From NCBI GenBank assembly GCA_964430245.1, contig CAYSEW010000010.1:1-64000 (forward strand): 64,000 nucleotides of DNA. Direction: 5' to 3'. The notes below the pieces were generated by a model that was not told where the DNA came from, did no database searches, and was given only the letters and a program-made list of their open reading frames with translations. Each line of letters begins with the position of its first letter. The first letter of the stretch is position 1. Below are positions 7,821 to 17,812 of this stretch, piece after piece. Made by a program: the position numbers and the translations under genes. Source of the stretch: CAYSEW01 sp964430245 (GTDB lineage Bacteria > Bacteroidota > Bacteroidia > Flavobacteriales_D > Parvicellaceae).

Positions 7821-8738
7821 ATGATGAAAAAAGCACTAATACTAGTACTATTTTATTTTGTTTTTCAGCCTATACATTCACTTTCTCAATTCTTTCAAAA
7901 TTCCGACACATTAAATAAAAAGCGCTTATATACAGCTGTAGGAATTGAAAGTGCAACTACAGTTGGTTCTATGGTGCTTTTAAACGAAGTCTGGTATAAA
8001 CAGTATCCCCGCTCTAAGTTTCATTTATTCAATGATGGAAAAGATTGGCTTCAGATGGATAAGATAGGACACACCATGACTGCTTACTATGTTGGATATG
8101 TAGGATATGAAATATTGAATTGGACAGGATTAAAACAAAAGAAGTCAATAATTTATGGAGGTATATTGGGGTTAACATATTTAACTGCTCTAGAAATATT
8201 AGATGGATTTTCAACAGAATGGGGATTTTCAATTCCTGACATGGTCTCTAACTTAGCTGGATCCAGCTTATTTATCAGTCAGCAGTTTTTATGGAATGAA
8301 CAAAGAATAAAACTAAAGTTTTCTGCTCATCATACTTCCATCGCTCAATACAGACCTAATACGCTAGGCTCTTCAAATATGGAAAGGATATTAAAAGATT
8401 ATAATGGACAAACATATTGGCTCTCTGCAAACATTAATGACTTTTTAAATGAAGACTCAAAATTTCCTAAGTGGCTCAATCTAGCAATAGGCTATGGCGC
8501 AGATGGAATGACTGGCGGTAGTGAAAATAAATGTGAATATTGTAGTGGAGATCCTATTTGCCTAGACCTAGAAAGAAATAGGCAATTCTATTTAAGTTTA
8601 GATGCTGATCTTACAAAGATAAAATGGAAAAGAAAATTATTTAAAACTGTATTTGGGTCTTTTGGATTCATTAAAATTCCGTTTCCTACAATTGAAATAT
8701 CTAATCAAGGCACTAAATTACACCTTCTGTATTTTTAA
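7821..8738 (+). CDS. DUF2279 family (YfiM-like) exported protein
   Basis: 305 residues from the ATG at 7821; a second ATG at 7824 is equally possible. The frame could be extended to a TTG at 7815, but that lies inside the -7 box. The N-terminus is a signal peptide (ALILVLFYFVFQPIHSLSQ). Residues about 75-150 carry the DUF2279 core: DGKDWLQMDKIGHTMTAYYV, GLTYLTALEILDGFSTEWGF and SIPDMVSNLAG. The protein is probably in the periplasm or outer membrane; the family's role is not established. It stands alone behind its own promoter, next to R3. Confidence 0.8.
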   Translation: MMKKALILVLFYFVFQPIHSLSQFFQNSDTLNKKRLYTAVGIESATTVGSMVLLNEVWYKQYPRSKFHLFNDGKDWLQMDKIGHTMTAYYVGYVGYEILNWTGLKQKKSIIYGGILGLTYLTALEILDGFSTEWGFSIPDMVSNLAGSSLFISQQFLWNEQRIKLKFSAHHTSIAQYRPNTLGSSNMERILKDYNGQTYWLSANINDFLNEDSKFPKWLNLAIGYGADGMTGGSENKCEYCSGDPICLDLERNRQFYLSLDADLTKIKWKRKLFKTVFGSFGFIKIPFPTIEISNQGTKLHLLYF

Positions 8739-8795
8739 TTTTTTATCTTTCGATAATTGAATTATAAATAACTCAAAAACTTAATAATTAAAATT

Positions 8796-9599
8796 ATGGA
8801 TGCGTTCACAATTGAAAATTTTGCAACCTTATTTATGCTTATAATACTTCAAGCAGTACTAGGATTTGATAATTTATTATACATCTCTTTAGAATCAAAA
8901 AAAGTTAAAAAAGAAGACCAAAGCTATGTGAGAAAAATGGGAATAGGAATTGCAATTATTCTTAGAGTAGCGCTTCTTTTCTTGCTTGTTTCAATAATCA
9001 AGTATTTTCAAAATCCAATTTTAAATATTGATATAGATAATATTATCTCATGCACCTTTAATATCCATAGCTTAATCGTTCTTATTGGAGGAGTCTTTAT
9101 TATTTATACATCTATTAAAGAAATATGGCACATGTTAACGTATAACGATTATCATGGAAATGAAGGTAAAAAACAATTTAATCCTAAAAAAGTCATTACC
9201 ATGATAGTGATTATGAACATTGTTTTTTCATTTGATTCTATTTTAAGTGCTATGGCATTAACAGATGTATTCTGGGTAATGGCAACTGCAATTATTATAG
9301 GTGGCTTATTAATGATATGGTTAGCTGATCGTGTATCTAAATTCTTAGAAAAAAACAGATTGTATGAAGTCCTTGGTTTATTCATCCTATTCTTAGTAGG
9401 AATCATGCTCTTATCTGAAGGTGGACATTTAGCTAAATTAGAATTAATAGGTAATGAAATTACTCCTATGAATAAGACCACTTTTTATTTTATACTTGTT
9501 ATTCTTATACTAGTTGATATTGTACAGAGCAAGTATCAAAAGAGATTATTATTAAACAAGAATGCTAATAAGGTTAATGATCAATTACAACCTGATTGA
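8796..9599 (+). CDS. TerC/Alx-family integral membrane protein
   Basis: 267 residues with about seven hydrophobic helices. Two family signatures are present: LGFDNLLYISL near residue 22 and VFSFDSILSAMALT near residue 143, each placing an acidic residue inside a helix. TerC-family proteins are linked to metal-ion handling, including manganese export (established for Alx/MntP-type relatives), and to tellurium resistance clusters. No ter genes are nearby, so metal homeostasis is the more likely role. A TATCTTTC box at 8744-8751 may be its promoter. Confidence 0.82.
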   Translation: MDAFTIENFATLFMLIILQAVLGFDNLLYISLESKKVKKEDQSYVRKMGIGIAIILRVALLFLLVSIIKYFQNPILNIDIDNIISCTFNIHSLIVLIGGVFIIYTSIKEIWHMLTYNDYHGNEGKKQFNPKKVITMIVIMNIVFSFDSILSAMALTDVFWVMATAIIIGGLLMIWLADRVSKFLEKNRLYEVLGLFILFLVGIMLLSEGGHLAKLELIGNEITPMNKTTFYFILVILILVDIVQSKYQKRLLLNKNANKVNDQLQPD

Positions 9600-9643
9600 T
9601 GTTTAGTTCGTCCTTCTTATAATTACAATTTGTATCTTGCATT

Positions 9644-12600
9644 ATGCTTCGAAACTTATTAATAGTGCTGTTTTTTTTATCAAACTATACCATTGGGCAA
9701 CAGGCTGGTTATAAATTTATTGAGAATAAAAATCAGTGGCCAGACCAAGTAAAATTCAAAGCAGATCTTAAAGGAGGTTATTTATACTTAGAAAACAATG
9801 GGTTTTTATTTGACCTCTACGATGTGAAAAAAGTAGACCAATACATCAAATCACATCATGACCGCTCTATTAATTTTCAAAGAACTGATATAGACTGGCA
9901 TGCTTATAAAGTAGAATTCATTAACTCTAATAAAAATGTCATCATTAAAGGAAATTCTCAGACAGATGAATATTACAATTACTTTTTAGGAAATGACCCT
10001 GAAAAATGGGCAGCTAATGTAAATGGTTACTTCAATATACAATACGATGAGCTTTATGAAGGTATTGACCTGTCTATTTACTCCAGTTTCTTTCATCTAA
10101 AATACGACCTCATCATTTCTCCAAATGCCAATACAGATCAAATCAAATTCAAATATGTTGGACAAGATGATATTTCTATTAAAAATGAAAGATTACATAT
10201 CTATACAAAAGTCAATCACGTCATTGAAAATAAACCATATGCTTATCAAATAATTGACGGAAAAACTAAAATTATTGAATGCCGGTATATTTTAAAAGAC
10301 AACACTCTTTCTTATGAATTTCCCGATGGTTATGATAAAACAAAAGAATTAATAATAGACCCAACTTTGATTTTTTCAACCTATTCAGGTTCCTTTTCTA
10401 ATAATTTTGGTTACTCTGCCACATTTGACTCAAAAGGTTTTTTATACTCTGGCAGCAGTGCATTTGGGAATCAATATCCAACAACAACAGGTGCTTATAA
10501 CACCAACTGGAACAATGGTATAGTTGACATTGCTATTTCTAAATTTGACACAACTGGTACTTTTCTTATCTATTCTACATTTCTTGGTGGTAATAATGAT
10601 GAGCTTCCTCATAGTCTTATAGTAAATAGCTTCGATGAATTGTTCATATTAGGGACTACTAGCTCTATTAATTTCCCTTTCACAACTGGATGTTACGACT
10701 CTACCTTTAATGGCGGAACACCCAACAATCTATTAAATGGCCTTGGAGTAGATTACACCAATGGATCGGATATTATTATATCTCATTTAAGTGATGATGG
10801 AACTTCTCTTATTGGCTCTACTTACTTAGGAGGTAGCTTAAATGACGGATTAAACTCTACTAGTGCTACTGCCTCTCAAAATATTCTAAGATATAATTAT
10901 GCAGATGAAATTAGAGGTGAAATTGATATTGATGACAATAACAATATCTATATAATTAGCTGTACACAATCAAGTGATTTCCCTATTGTAGGTAATGTAT
11001 TTCAATCCACTTATGGTGGTGGTCCATTAGATGGTTGTATTATAAAGATGGACAATGAATTGGAAAATATTATATGGAGTAGTTTTCTTGGAGGAGAAGA
11101 ACATGACGCTGGCTATTCATTATCTATCGATAATAATCAAGATATTTATTTAACTGGTGGCACTTCATCTTTTTTCTTCCCTAAAACACTAAATGTGATT
11201 GACACTTCTTTTCAAGGAGGAAGGTCAGACGGATTTATCACCCATGTAGATAAAAATGGCCAATTTCTAATTAATTCTACTTATTATGGATCAAACTCCT
11301 ATGATCAAAGTTATTTTGTTGAATTAGACAAATATGACAATGTTTACTTGTTAGGTCAAACTGAAATTCAAGATTCTACATTTATATCCAATGCAGGATG
11401 GAGTGTTCCAGGAAGTGGACAATTTATTTCTAAAATAACTCCTTCATTAGATTCAGTGATCTACTCAACCGTTTTTGGATCTGGAAGTGGCATCAACATA
11501 TCTCCAACTGCTTTTCTAGTAGACCTTTGTAGTAAAATGTATTTAGCTGGTTGGGGAGGTAGCGTTAACAACCTTTCTACGTTAGACAATAATGCTGGGT
11601 ATACTAATAATATGCCCATTACTTCGGATGCTTTTCAAAACACTACAGATGGTAGTGATTTTTATATAATGGTACTTGAAGATGATGCATCTGGTCTAGT
11701 ATATGGCTCTTATTTTGGAGGCAGCTCAGCTTCTGAGCATGTAGATGGAGGTACTTCAAGATTTGATAGAAAAGGAAAAGTATACCAAGCTATCTGTGCT
11801 AGCTGTGGTGGATTTTCAGACCTCCCAATTCAACCAGCTAATGCTGTTTCTTCAACTAATAACAGTAATTGTAACCTTGGGGTTTTTAAAATGGATTTTA
11901 ATTTACCTGTTGTACTAGCAGATTTTGACGTTCCTCCTATTGGTTGTGAACCTTATACATACACATTTAACAACACCAGCCTTTATCAAAGTAATACTTC
12001 TTTTTTCTGGGATTTTGGTGACAATAATACCAGTACAGCTTTTAATCCAACTCATACTTATACATCTGCTGGCAATTATCAAATTACTTTAATACTACAA
12101 GATACAGCTACTTGTAACTTAGGAGACACCATCGTAAAAGACATTACTATTCTAGGTGACACCTCTTATCAATTGAATGATGTAAATTTATGTCCTGGAG
12201 ATATTGAACAGATAGGTCTACTACCTAATCCTAATACATCCATTAGCTACTCATGGTCTCCTTCAATTGGATTAAGTGACACAGCCATTTCTAATCCTTT
12301 TGCAGACCCTATCACCACTACCAATTACACCTTATTAATATCTAATGGGATATGTATTGATACAGTAAGTCAGCAAGTGATTATTAATACACCATTACTT
12401 TCAGTTCCTGGTGATACTACCTTATGTTCAGATACCAATGTACTAGCAATTACTGCCAACTCTTTTGGAACAAGCATTGACTATATTTGGTCAACAGATA
12501 GTCTATTTACAGATACAATAAATTCACCTTTAAATAACCCTACTATTAATGTATCACCAGATTCCAATATTACCTACTATGTACAGATCAATAATAATGG

Positions 12601-13417
12601 ATGTCTGCTCATTGATAGTATCCAGGTTTATCTTGCCGATGCAAGCACTTTAACATCTGCAGATATTATCATATGCTTATATGACTCAGCCCAACTTTTA
12701 ATATCTAACTTGGTTCCAGGTGACTCATTGATCTATGATTGGGGGCCAGATAACATTATTCTTTCTGATGACACCAATGATTCGGTATGGGTTAACCCTA
12801 CCGTTTCCACTATGGCATATGTCAATTCATTCAGCTCTATTACTGGTTGCAACATTGTAGATTCTGTTTTTATTACTGTCGACCAGCTTCCTAATCTTAT
12901 CATTTCGGCTTCTGCTGACCTAGACACCATTCCTGAAGGTGGAACCACTACATTACATGCCTCACCTAATGGTTATAATTATACATGGACACCATCTACT
13001 GGTTTAAGTGATGCTAATAGTCAGCATCCAGAATGTACACTTACAGAAACTACTACTTTTTACTTAACAGTCGAAAACAATGGGTGTTCTAAATCAGATT
13101 CCATTACAATATATGTAACAGAAGTTATATGTGGTCCTCCTGATATCTTTTTACCAAATGCATTTACACCTAATAGTGACAATGCCAATGACCTACTTAA
13201 AGTGAGAGGGAACAATATTGTAAATGAAGAATTTGTCTTTAGAATTTTTGACAGATGGGGAAATTTACTATTTGAAACCTACAATTTTAACACAGGATGG
13301 GATGGGACCTATAATGGAAAACAATGTGATCCAGGCGTCTATGTTTATTACTTTGAAGCGCTTTGTATTGACAATGAAACTTATTTTGAAAAAGGAAATA
13401 TTACACTTATAAAATAA
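9644..13417 (+). CDS. large surface protein: SBBP repeats, PKD domain, type B T9SS sorting domain
   Basis: 1257 residues. After a signal peptide (to about residue 19) comes a DUF7948-like N-terminal region, beginning YKFIENKNQWPDQVKF. It is followed by SBBP-type propeller repeats (DFPIVGNVFQS, DGFITHVDKNG, STYYGS), a PKD domain near 760-850 (FFWDFGDNNTS), and Ig-like segments. The end is a gliding-motility-associated type B sorting domain (IFLPNAFTPNSDNANDLL, FDRWGNLLFE, GWDGTYNGK, DPGVYVYY). It should be moved to the surface by T9SS. The stop overlaps the start of the PorP/SprF-like gene, as is common for type B cargo and its partner. Confidence 0.88.
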   Translation: MLRNLLIVLFFLSNYTIGQQAGYKFIENKNQWPDQVKFKADLKGGYLYLENNGFLFDLYDVKKVDQYIKSHHDRSINFQRTDIDWHAYKVEFINSNKNVIIKGNSQTDEYYNYFLGNDPEKWAANVNGYFNIQYDELYEGIDLSIYSSFFHLKYDLIISPNANTDQIKFKYVGQDDISIKNERLHIYTKVNHVIENKPYAYQIIDGKTKIIECRYILKDNTLSYEFPDGYDKTKELIIDPTLIFSTYSGSFSNNFGYSATFDSKGFLYSGSSAFGNQYPTTTGAYNTNWNNGIVDIAISKFDTTGTFLIYSTFLGGNNDELPHSLIVNSFDELFILGTTSSINFPFTTGCYDSTFNGGTPNNLLNGLGVDYTNGSDIIISHLSDDGTSLIGSTYLGGSLNDGLNSTSATASQNILRYNYADEIRGEIDIDDNNNIYIISCTQSSDFPIVGNVFQSTYGGGPLDGCIIKMDNELENIIWSSFLGGEEHDAGYSLSIDNNQDIYLTGGTSSFFFPKTLNVIDTSFQGGRSDGFITHVDKNGQFLINSTYYGSNSYDQSYFVELDKYDNVYLLGQTEIQDSTFISNAGWSVPGSGQFISKITPSLDSVIYSTVFGSGSGINISPTAFLVDLCSKMYLAGWGGSVNNLSTLDNNAGYTNNMPITSDAFQNTTDGSDFYIMVLEDDASGLVYGSYFGGSSASEHVDGGTSRFDRKGKVYQAICASCGGFSDLPIQPANAVSSTNNSNCNLGVFKMDFNLPVVLADFDVPPIGCEPYTYTFNNTSLYQSNTSFFWDFGDNNTSTAFNPTHTYTSAGNYQITLILQDTATCNLGDTIVKDITILGDTSYQLNDVNLCPGDIEQIGLLPNPNTSISYSWSPSIGLSDTAISNPFADPITTTNYTLLISNGICIDTVSQQVIINTPLLSVPGDTTLCSDTNVLAITANSFGTSIDYIWSTDSLFTDTINSPLNNPTINVSPDSNITYYVQINNNGCLLIDSIQVYLADASTLTSADIIICLYDSAQLLISNLVPGDSLIYDWGPDNIILSDDTNDSVWVNPTVSTMAYVNSFSSITGCNIVDSVFITVDQLPNLIISASADLDTIPEGGTTTLHASPNGYNYTWTPSTGLSDANSQHPECTLTETTTFYLTVENNGCSKSDSITIYVTEVICGPPDIFLPNAFTPNSDNANDLLKVRGNNIVNEEFVFRIFDRWGNLLFETYNFNTGWDGTYNGKQCDPGVYVYYFEALCIDNETYFEKGNITLIK

Positions 13418-14421
13418 TGACAACCAGATTATTAACATATATTATTTTATGTTTTTGTTTAATTAATGAATTAAACAGTCAGGATATTCATTTTTCACAA
13501 TTTAATCTTGCTCCATTGAATTTAAACCCTGCCATGACTGGGTCTTTTAATGGTGATTTCAGAATAGCTGGAAATCACAGAAATCAATGGTCGTCCGTTA
13601 CTACTCCTTATAGAACTTTTGGACTTTCAATGGAAAAAAATAAAGTTGTTAATGATGCTGTTTCAGCTGGTCTTCAGATCAATCAGGATCGTGCTGGTGA
13701 TTCTAGGTTTAGCACTTTTCAGATTAACCTAAGCGGTTCTTATCTTTTTAAATTTAAGGATACTTCAAATTTTTTATCGCTAGGTTCTCAAATAGGGTTT
13801 ACCAATAGAAATTTAGATTACAATCCTTTATCATTTGACGCACAATACAATGGATATCAATACGACCCTACACTATCTAATCAAGAATATTTTTTACGAA
13901 ACAGCAGAAATTATGCTAATCTCAATTTTGGAATAGGGCACTTTTTCATTAAAGAAAAATTAAATATTCAATCAGGGATTGCCATTTTTAATCTTACTGC
14001 TGCCAAACAAAGCTTTTACAACGACAATAATATTCGATTAGACCCAAGACTAGTCATACATTCAAAAGGAGTCTATAACATCTCAAATAAGATCAATCTT
14101 CTCCCAGGGTTCTTATGGATGAAACAAGGTAAACATCAGCAAATGATCCTTAATCTAGAAACAGAATACATTTTGGTTAATTTCATGAGAACCTACCGTT
14201 CTTTATGGGCAGGACTCTCCTATAGAAACAAGGACGCTCTGTTTTTAACTACTGGCATGAATTATGATAATTGGAAAATAGGAATAAGCTACGACATTAA
14301 CATCTCTAAGCTAGTTCCAGCATCTATGCTAAGGGGTGGTTTTGAAATTGCAATTATCTATATCATAGATAAAACACCTATAGAAATGATCATTCATCGC
14401 ATTTGCCCAGATTATATTTAA
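13417..14421 (+). CDS. PorP/SprF-family type IX secretion outer-membrane protein
   Basis: 334 residues. A signal peptide is followed by the family opening QDIHFSQFNLAPLNLNPAMTG, repeated amphipathic beta strands and the family's end (GGFEIAIIYII). PorP/SprF proteins are outer-membrane partners of T9SS; SprF is needed for secretion of the type B adhesin SprB in Flavobacterium johnsoniae. The start overlaps the preceding stop by one base (TAATG) and the stop overlaps the next start the same way. The three genes therefore form a tightly coupled operon, and this protein is probably dedicated to the cargo encoded just upstream. Confidence 0.9.
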   Translation: MTTRLLTYIILCFCLINELNSQDIHFSQFNLAPLNLNPAMTGSFNGDFRIAGNHRNQWSSVTTPYRTFGLSMEKNKVVNDAVSAGLQINQDRAGDSRFSTFQINLSGSYLFKFKDTSNFLSLGSQIGFTNRNLDYNPLSFDAQYNGYQYDPTLSNQEYFLRNSRNYANLNFGIGHFFIKEKLNIQSGIAIFNLTAAKQSFYNDNNIRLDPRLVIHSKGVYNISNKINLLPGFLWMKQGKHQQMILNLETEYILVNFMRTYRSLWAGLSYRNKDALFLTTGMNYDNWKIGISYDINISKLVPASMLRGGFEIAIIYIIDKTPIEMIIHRICPDYI

Positions 14422-16682
14422 TGGATAGAAAAAACATATTATTAATATTTCTATTTGCTTTTCCATTGCTGTACAATGCACAGAACTTGAAACAGCTTAC
14501 AGAATTTGCAGATCAACTATCTAATGAAGGCAATCATTTTGGGGCCTCCTTGTACTATAAACAAGCTCTTGATATTGATTCTGCTGATATTCATCTGCTA
14601 TATAAATATGCTCATTCATTAAAGAATTACAATAATTATATAGATGCTGCTCATTTTTTTCAAAAAATTGTAGAAAAAGACAAAGGAGGAAGGATCTATA
14701 GGGATGCTAATTTCTGGCTTGCTTCTATGCAAAAATTTAATGGCGATTATAAAATTGCATCTAAAACCTGGAAAAAATCAAAATCATTGTATAAAAACGA
14801 CAAAAAAGGGTACCATTATAAAAAATCTTCAAGGGAAATATCATCCTGTTTATATGCTTTAAGATTACAACACGATTCTGTTAAGAACACTACTATAATC
14901 AACATTGGAGACAGCACCAATACTAGCAATGCAGAATTTGCTGGAAAACTGGTAAAAAACACCTTACAGTTCAGCTCACTTCGATCAGACAGCATTAACG
15001 AACAACTTGAAGTGTTCGAACCCAACTACAAAGTAAAGATCTATGAAGCTATTTTTGAAGAAGGTCAATGGAAAACTAGGTCAACATTGGATTCTGTAAT
15101 CAATAACCCTAGTTATCATAATGCCAATGGCACATTTTCACTTAACCAAAAACATTATTACTTTACAAGATGTGATAGCCTTAACAATTGCAAGATCTTT
15201 GTTACTTCCTTCAAAAACAATAAATGGTCTTCTCCAATAGCATTACCTAATTCCATCAATGAAAAAGGAGCCAATACAACTCACCCTAATATTGGCCTAT
15301 TGAACAGCAAGGAAACCCTCTTCTTTTCATCCAACCGATCTGGAGGAATAGGTAACATGGATATCTGGCATACAGAAATATTGGATGGCCCTTCTTTTGG
15401 CAAAGTAATTAATGCTGGGAAAAAAGTTAATTCACCTGATCCTGAGATCACCCCCTATTTCTTTAGTAATTTGAATATCCTTTACTTTAGCAGTACTTGG
15501 CACAATGGATTTGGAGGTTTTGATGTTTTTAAATCTTCCTTTACCAACAACCAATTTAGCTCCCCTGAAAACTTATCTCCTCCTATCAACTCTTCATGGA
15601 ACGACCTTTATTTCTGGATAGATTCTTTGGGCCAAAATGGATTTATTACTTCCAATCGTTTAGGTACACATTATAAAAAAGGTCCTACATGCTGTAATGA
15701 CATTTGGAAATTTAATTTAGGGAACCAACAAGTAACTATCAATAAAGAAGTTGTTATAGAAACTCTTGATGATCTTAATAAATACTTACCTGTAACTCTT
15801 TATTTTCATAATGACAGACCTGGTCCAAAAAGCTTAGACACAGTTGTTTCTTTAAACTATCTAACTGCCTACGACAGATACAAAGAGCTGCAATCAACCT
15901 ATAGAGATGAATATTCCAAAGGGTTAGGAGAAAATAAAGCCATAGAAGCAAAACTAGATATAGATGACTTTTTTAGACATTATGTAGATAAAGGAGTTAA
16001 AGACCTAGAGTTATTTACCAAACTCCTTCTTAATGAATTAGAAAAAGGTGAGAAAATTGAAGTTACAGTTAAAGGGTTTGCCAGCCCTTTAGCCAAAACC
16101 AATTACAATGTTAATCTAGCCAAAAGAAGAATTTCTAGCATGATTAATTATTTAAAAGAATACGACAAAGGTCAATTTAAAAAATACATAGACAATGGGA
16201 GCCTATTATTTGAGCAACTTCCTTTTGGAGAATATACTGCTAATGAAAAAGTTAGTGACGACTATTATGATAAAAGAAATTCCATTTACAACAGATCTGC
16301 TGCTCTCGAAAGAAGAATAGAGATCCAAACAATAAGACAAGCCAATCCGGCTGATAGTATTTTTGCAGAAATTCATACAGAAATGTCTTCTTTTGATTTC
16401 GGAAAACTTACTCAAGGAGAAACAGTGAATCATTCTTTCACTATTACTAATACTGGAAACAAAGAACTTATTATTGAGAACATTGAAACCAGCTGCGGGT
16501 GTGCAATAGCTAAACTTACTAGTAAAACCATAGCCCCAGGTAAATCTTCTAAATTAGAAGTGACGTTTAATACAAAAGGTTTAATAGGAAAGCAAGTTAA
16601 GTCCATCACCATTATTGCAGATGCATTTCCTACTACAAAAAGACTAGTACTTACAGCAGAGATTTTTAAAAAAGAAAAATAA
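14421..16682 (+). CDS. TPR / PD40 propeller / OmpA-like protein with C-terminal DUF1573 domain
   Basis: 753 residues from the ATG at 14421, which overlaps the preceding TAA and opens a signal peptide (MDRKNILLIFLFAFPLLYNAQ). Domains in order: TPR-like helices (about 25-130), a PD40-type propeller (about 220-430, with TLFFSSNRSGGIGNMDIW), an OmpA-like region (about 460-640, with VTVKGFASPLAKTNYNVNLA and LAKRRISSMINYL) that should bind peptidoglycan, and a DUF1573 domain (about 655-753, with SFDFGKLTQGE and TSCGCA). The TPR-propeller-OmpA layout is typical of T9SS-associated proteins such as PorE; the DUF1573 tail is less usual. It probably links the preceding secretion module to the cell wall. 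Confidence 0.82.
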   Translation: MDRKNILLIFLFAFPLLYNAQNLKQLTEFADQLSNEGNHFGASLYYKQALDIDSADIHLLYKYAHSLKNYNNYIDAAHFFQKIVEKDKGGRIYRDANFWLASMQKFNGDYKIASKTWKKSKSLYKNDKKGYHYKKSSREISSCLYALRLQHDSVKNTTIINIGDSTNTSNAEFAGKLVKNTLQFSSLRSDSINEQLEVFEPNYKVKIYEAIFEEGQWKTRSTLDSVINNPSYHNANGTFSLNQKHYYFTRCDSLNNCKIFVTSFKNNKWSSPIALPNSINEKGANTTHPNIGLLNSKETLFFSSNRSGGIGNMDIWHTEILDGPSFGKVINAGKKVNSPDPEITPYFFSNLNILYFSSTWHNGFGGFDVFKSSFTNNQFSSPENLSPPINSSWNDLYFWIDSLGQNGFITSNRLGTHYKKGPTCCNDIWKFNLGNQQVTINKEVVIETLDDLNKYLPVTLYFHNDRPGPKSLDTVVSLNYLTAYDRYKELQSTYRDEYSKGLGENKAIEAKLDIDDFFRHYVDKGVKDLELFTKLLLNELEKGEKIEVTVKGFASPLAKTNYNVNLAKRRISSMINYLKEYDKGQFKKYIDNGSLLFEQLPFGEYTANEKVSDDYYDKRNSIYNRSAALERRIEIQTIRQANPADSIFAEIHTEMSSFDFGKLTQGETVNHSFTITNTGNKELIIENIETSCGCAIAKLTSKTIAPGKSSKLEVTFNTKGLIGKQVKSITIIADAFPTTKRLVLTAEIFKKEK

Positions 16683-16728
16683 TATGAACCTATTTTAATT
16701 TGATGTGTACAATTAACAAAACAGAAGC

Positions 16729-17811
16729 ATGAGAATATTAGCTTATATCTTAACTATCATGTTATTTCAACTACCTTTTATAGATTATATTGGGCAAGTT
16801 GATGGTGTTTATGATAAAGAAAAAAAATCGTCACATTTACCTGTATATAAAGGTAAATCTCCATCCTCATCTTCAGTGATTATGAACTCTTATTTTTCAA
16901 AAAGAGAACAATCTGTAGATAAATATTCTAAAGAAATTGACGAAAAGGAACAAGTTCAGCTAGACAGCATCGTTATTCAGCTTAAAAATGCAAACCCCAA
17001 TTCCTATGAATATCACTATGTAAATTATGTAAATAGTAATTATGACATAAATGCCTTTAGTGATTTGGAAAAAGCAAATGAAATTTCCCCCAACAATGTA
17101 GAACTATTCGATGAATTTATTGCTCATTACGAGCTGACAAATAATTCAAGTAAAAAGAAAATATATTGTCAACAGCTCTATGAAAGCAATATTATACCTG
17201 ATGGGATTCTAGAATATAATCAGAATGTATTGAACTCATTAGAGCCCAATGCTATTTTATTTACCAACGGATCAGATGACACCTACCCTGCATGGATTCA
17301 ACAAGAAGTTAAAAATGTTAGAGAAGATGTCACTATTCTTAATATGGATCTCTTATCCAATCAACAGTACAGAGAACAAAAGTTTTCTCAAAACGGACTT
17401 AGCAAATCATCAGCTCCAGTTGCAGATATTATTTATCAAACCTCTGTAAATAACCCCAACAAACCTATTTACATTGGACTAACAGTAAATCCTAATATTC
17501 TTCTAAAGCTAAAAGACAATCTATACTTAACTGGGCTTGCTTTCAAATACAGCAAAAAAGATTACAACAATGTGGCTGGAATTGTATCTAAATGGGAGTA
17601 TGTTTTCAAAAATGATGAATTAACAAATCCTGTTACAAACCCTAAGGTCCAACAGATCAATCTGAATTACATACTACCATTAATCATTATAAGAGATTAC
17701 TATAAAAATACCGACCAGATTGAAAAGAAAGAAAAAACTGAATTATTGATACTAAAAATTGCCAAAGAAGGCAAAAAAGAAAAACAGGTCCAAAAATACC
17801 TCAAAAATTGA
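16729..17811 (+). CDS. exported protein resembling the C-terminal part of DUF2723 proteins
   Basis: 360 residues. The N-terminus is hydrophobic and signal-like (ILAYILTIMLFQLPFIDYIG). The middle is helical (about 80-165) and resembles TPRs. Residues about 170-230 contain NAILFTNGSDDTYPAWIQQE and VREDVTILNMDLL. This segment closely matches the soluble C-terminal part of DUF2723 glycosyltransferase-like membrane proteins, but the multi-helix membrane part of that family is absent. One base separates its stop from the sigma factor start, so the two genes are co-transcribed. It may be an output or input component of that sigma system; the function is not known. Confidence 0.6.
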   Translation: MRILAYILTIMLFQLPFIDYIGQVDGVYDKEKKSSHLPVYKGKSPSSSSVIMNSYFSKREQSVDKYSKEIDEKEQVQLDSIVIQLKNANPNSYEYHYVNYVNSNYDINAFSDLEKANEISPNNVELFDEFIAHYELTNNSSKKKIYCQQLYESNIIPDGILEYNQNVLNSLEPNAILFTNGSDDTYPAWIQQEVKNVREDVTILNMDLLSNQQYREQKFSQNGLSKSSAPVADIIYQTSVNNPNKPIYIGLTVNPNILLKLKDNLYLTGLAFKYSKKDYNNVAGIVSKWEYVFKNDELTNPVTNPKVQQINLNYILPLIIIRDYYKNTDQIEKKEKTELLILKIAKEGKKEKQVQKYLKN

Positions 17812-17812
17812 G

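Noticed and set aside
17759..17812. Upstream extension of the sigma factor to 17759
   Set aside because: The extra 18 residues are Lys-rich and are out-of-frame sequence of the previous gene; the ATG at 17813 directly follows that gene's stop.
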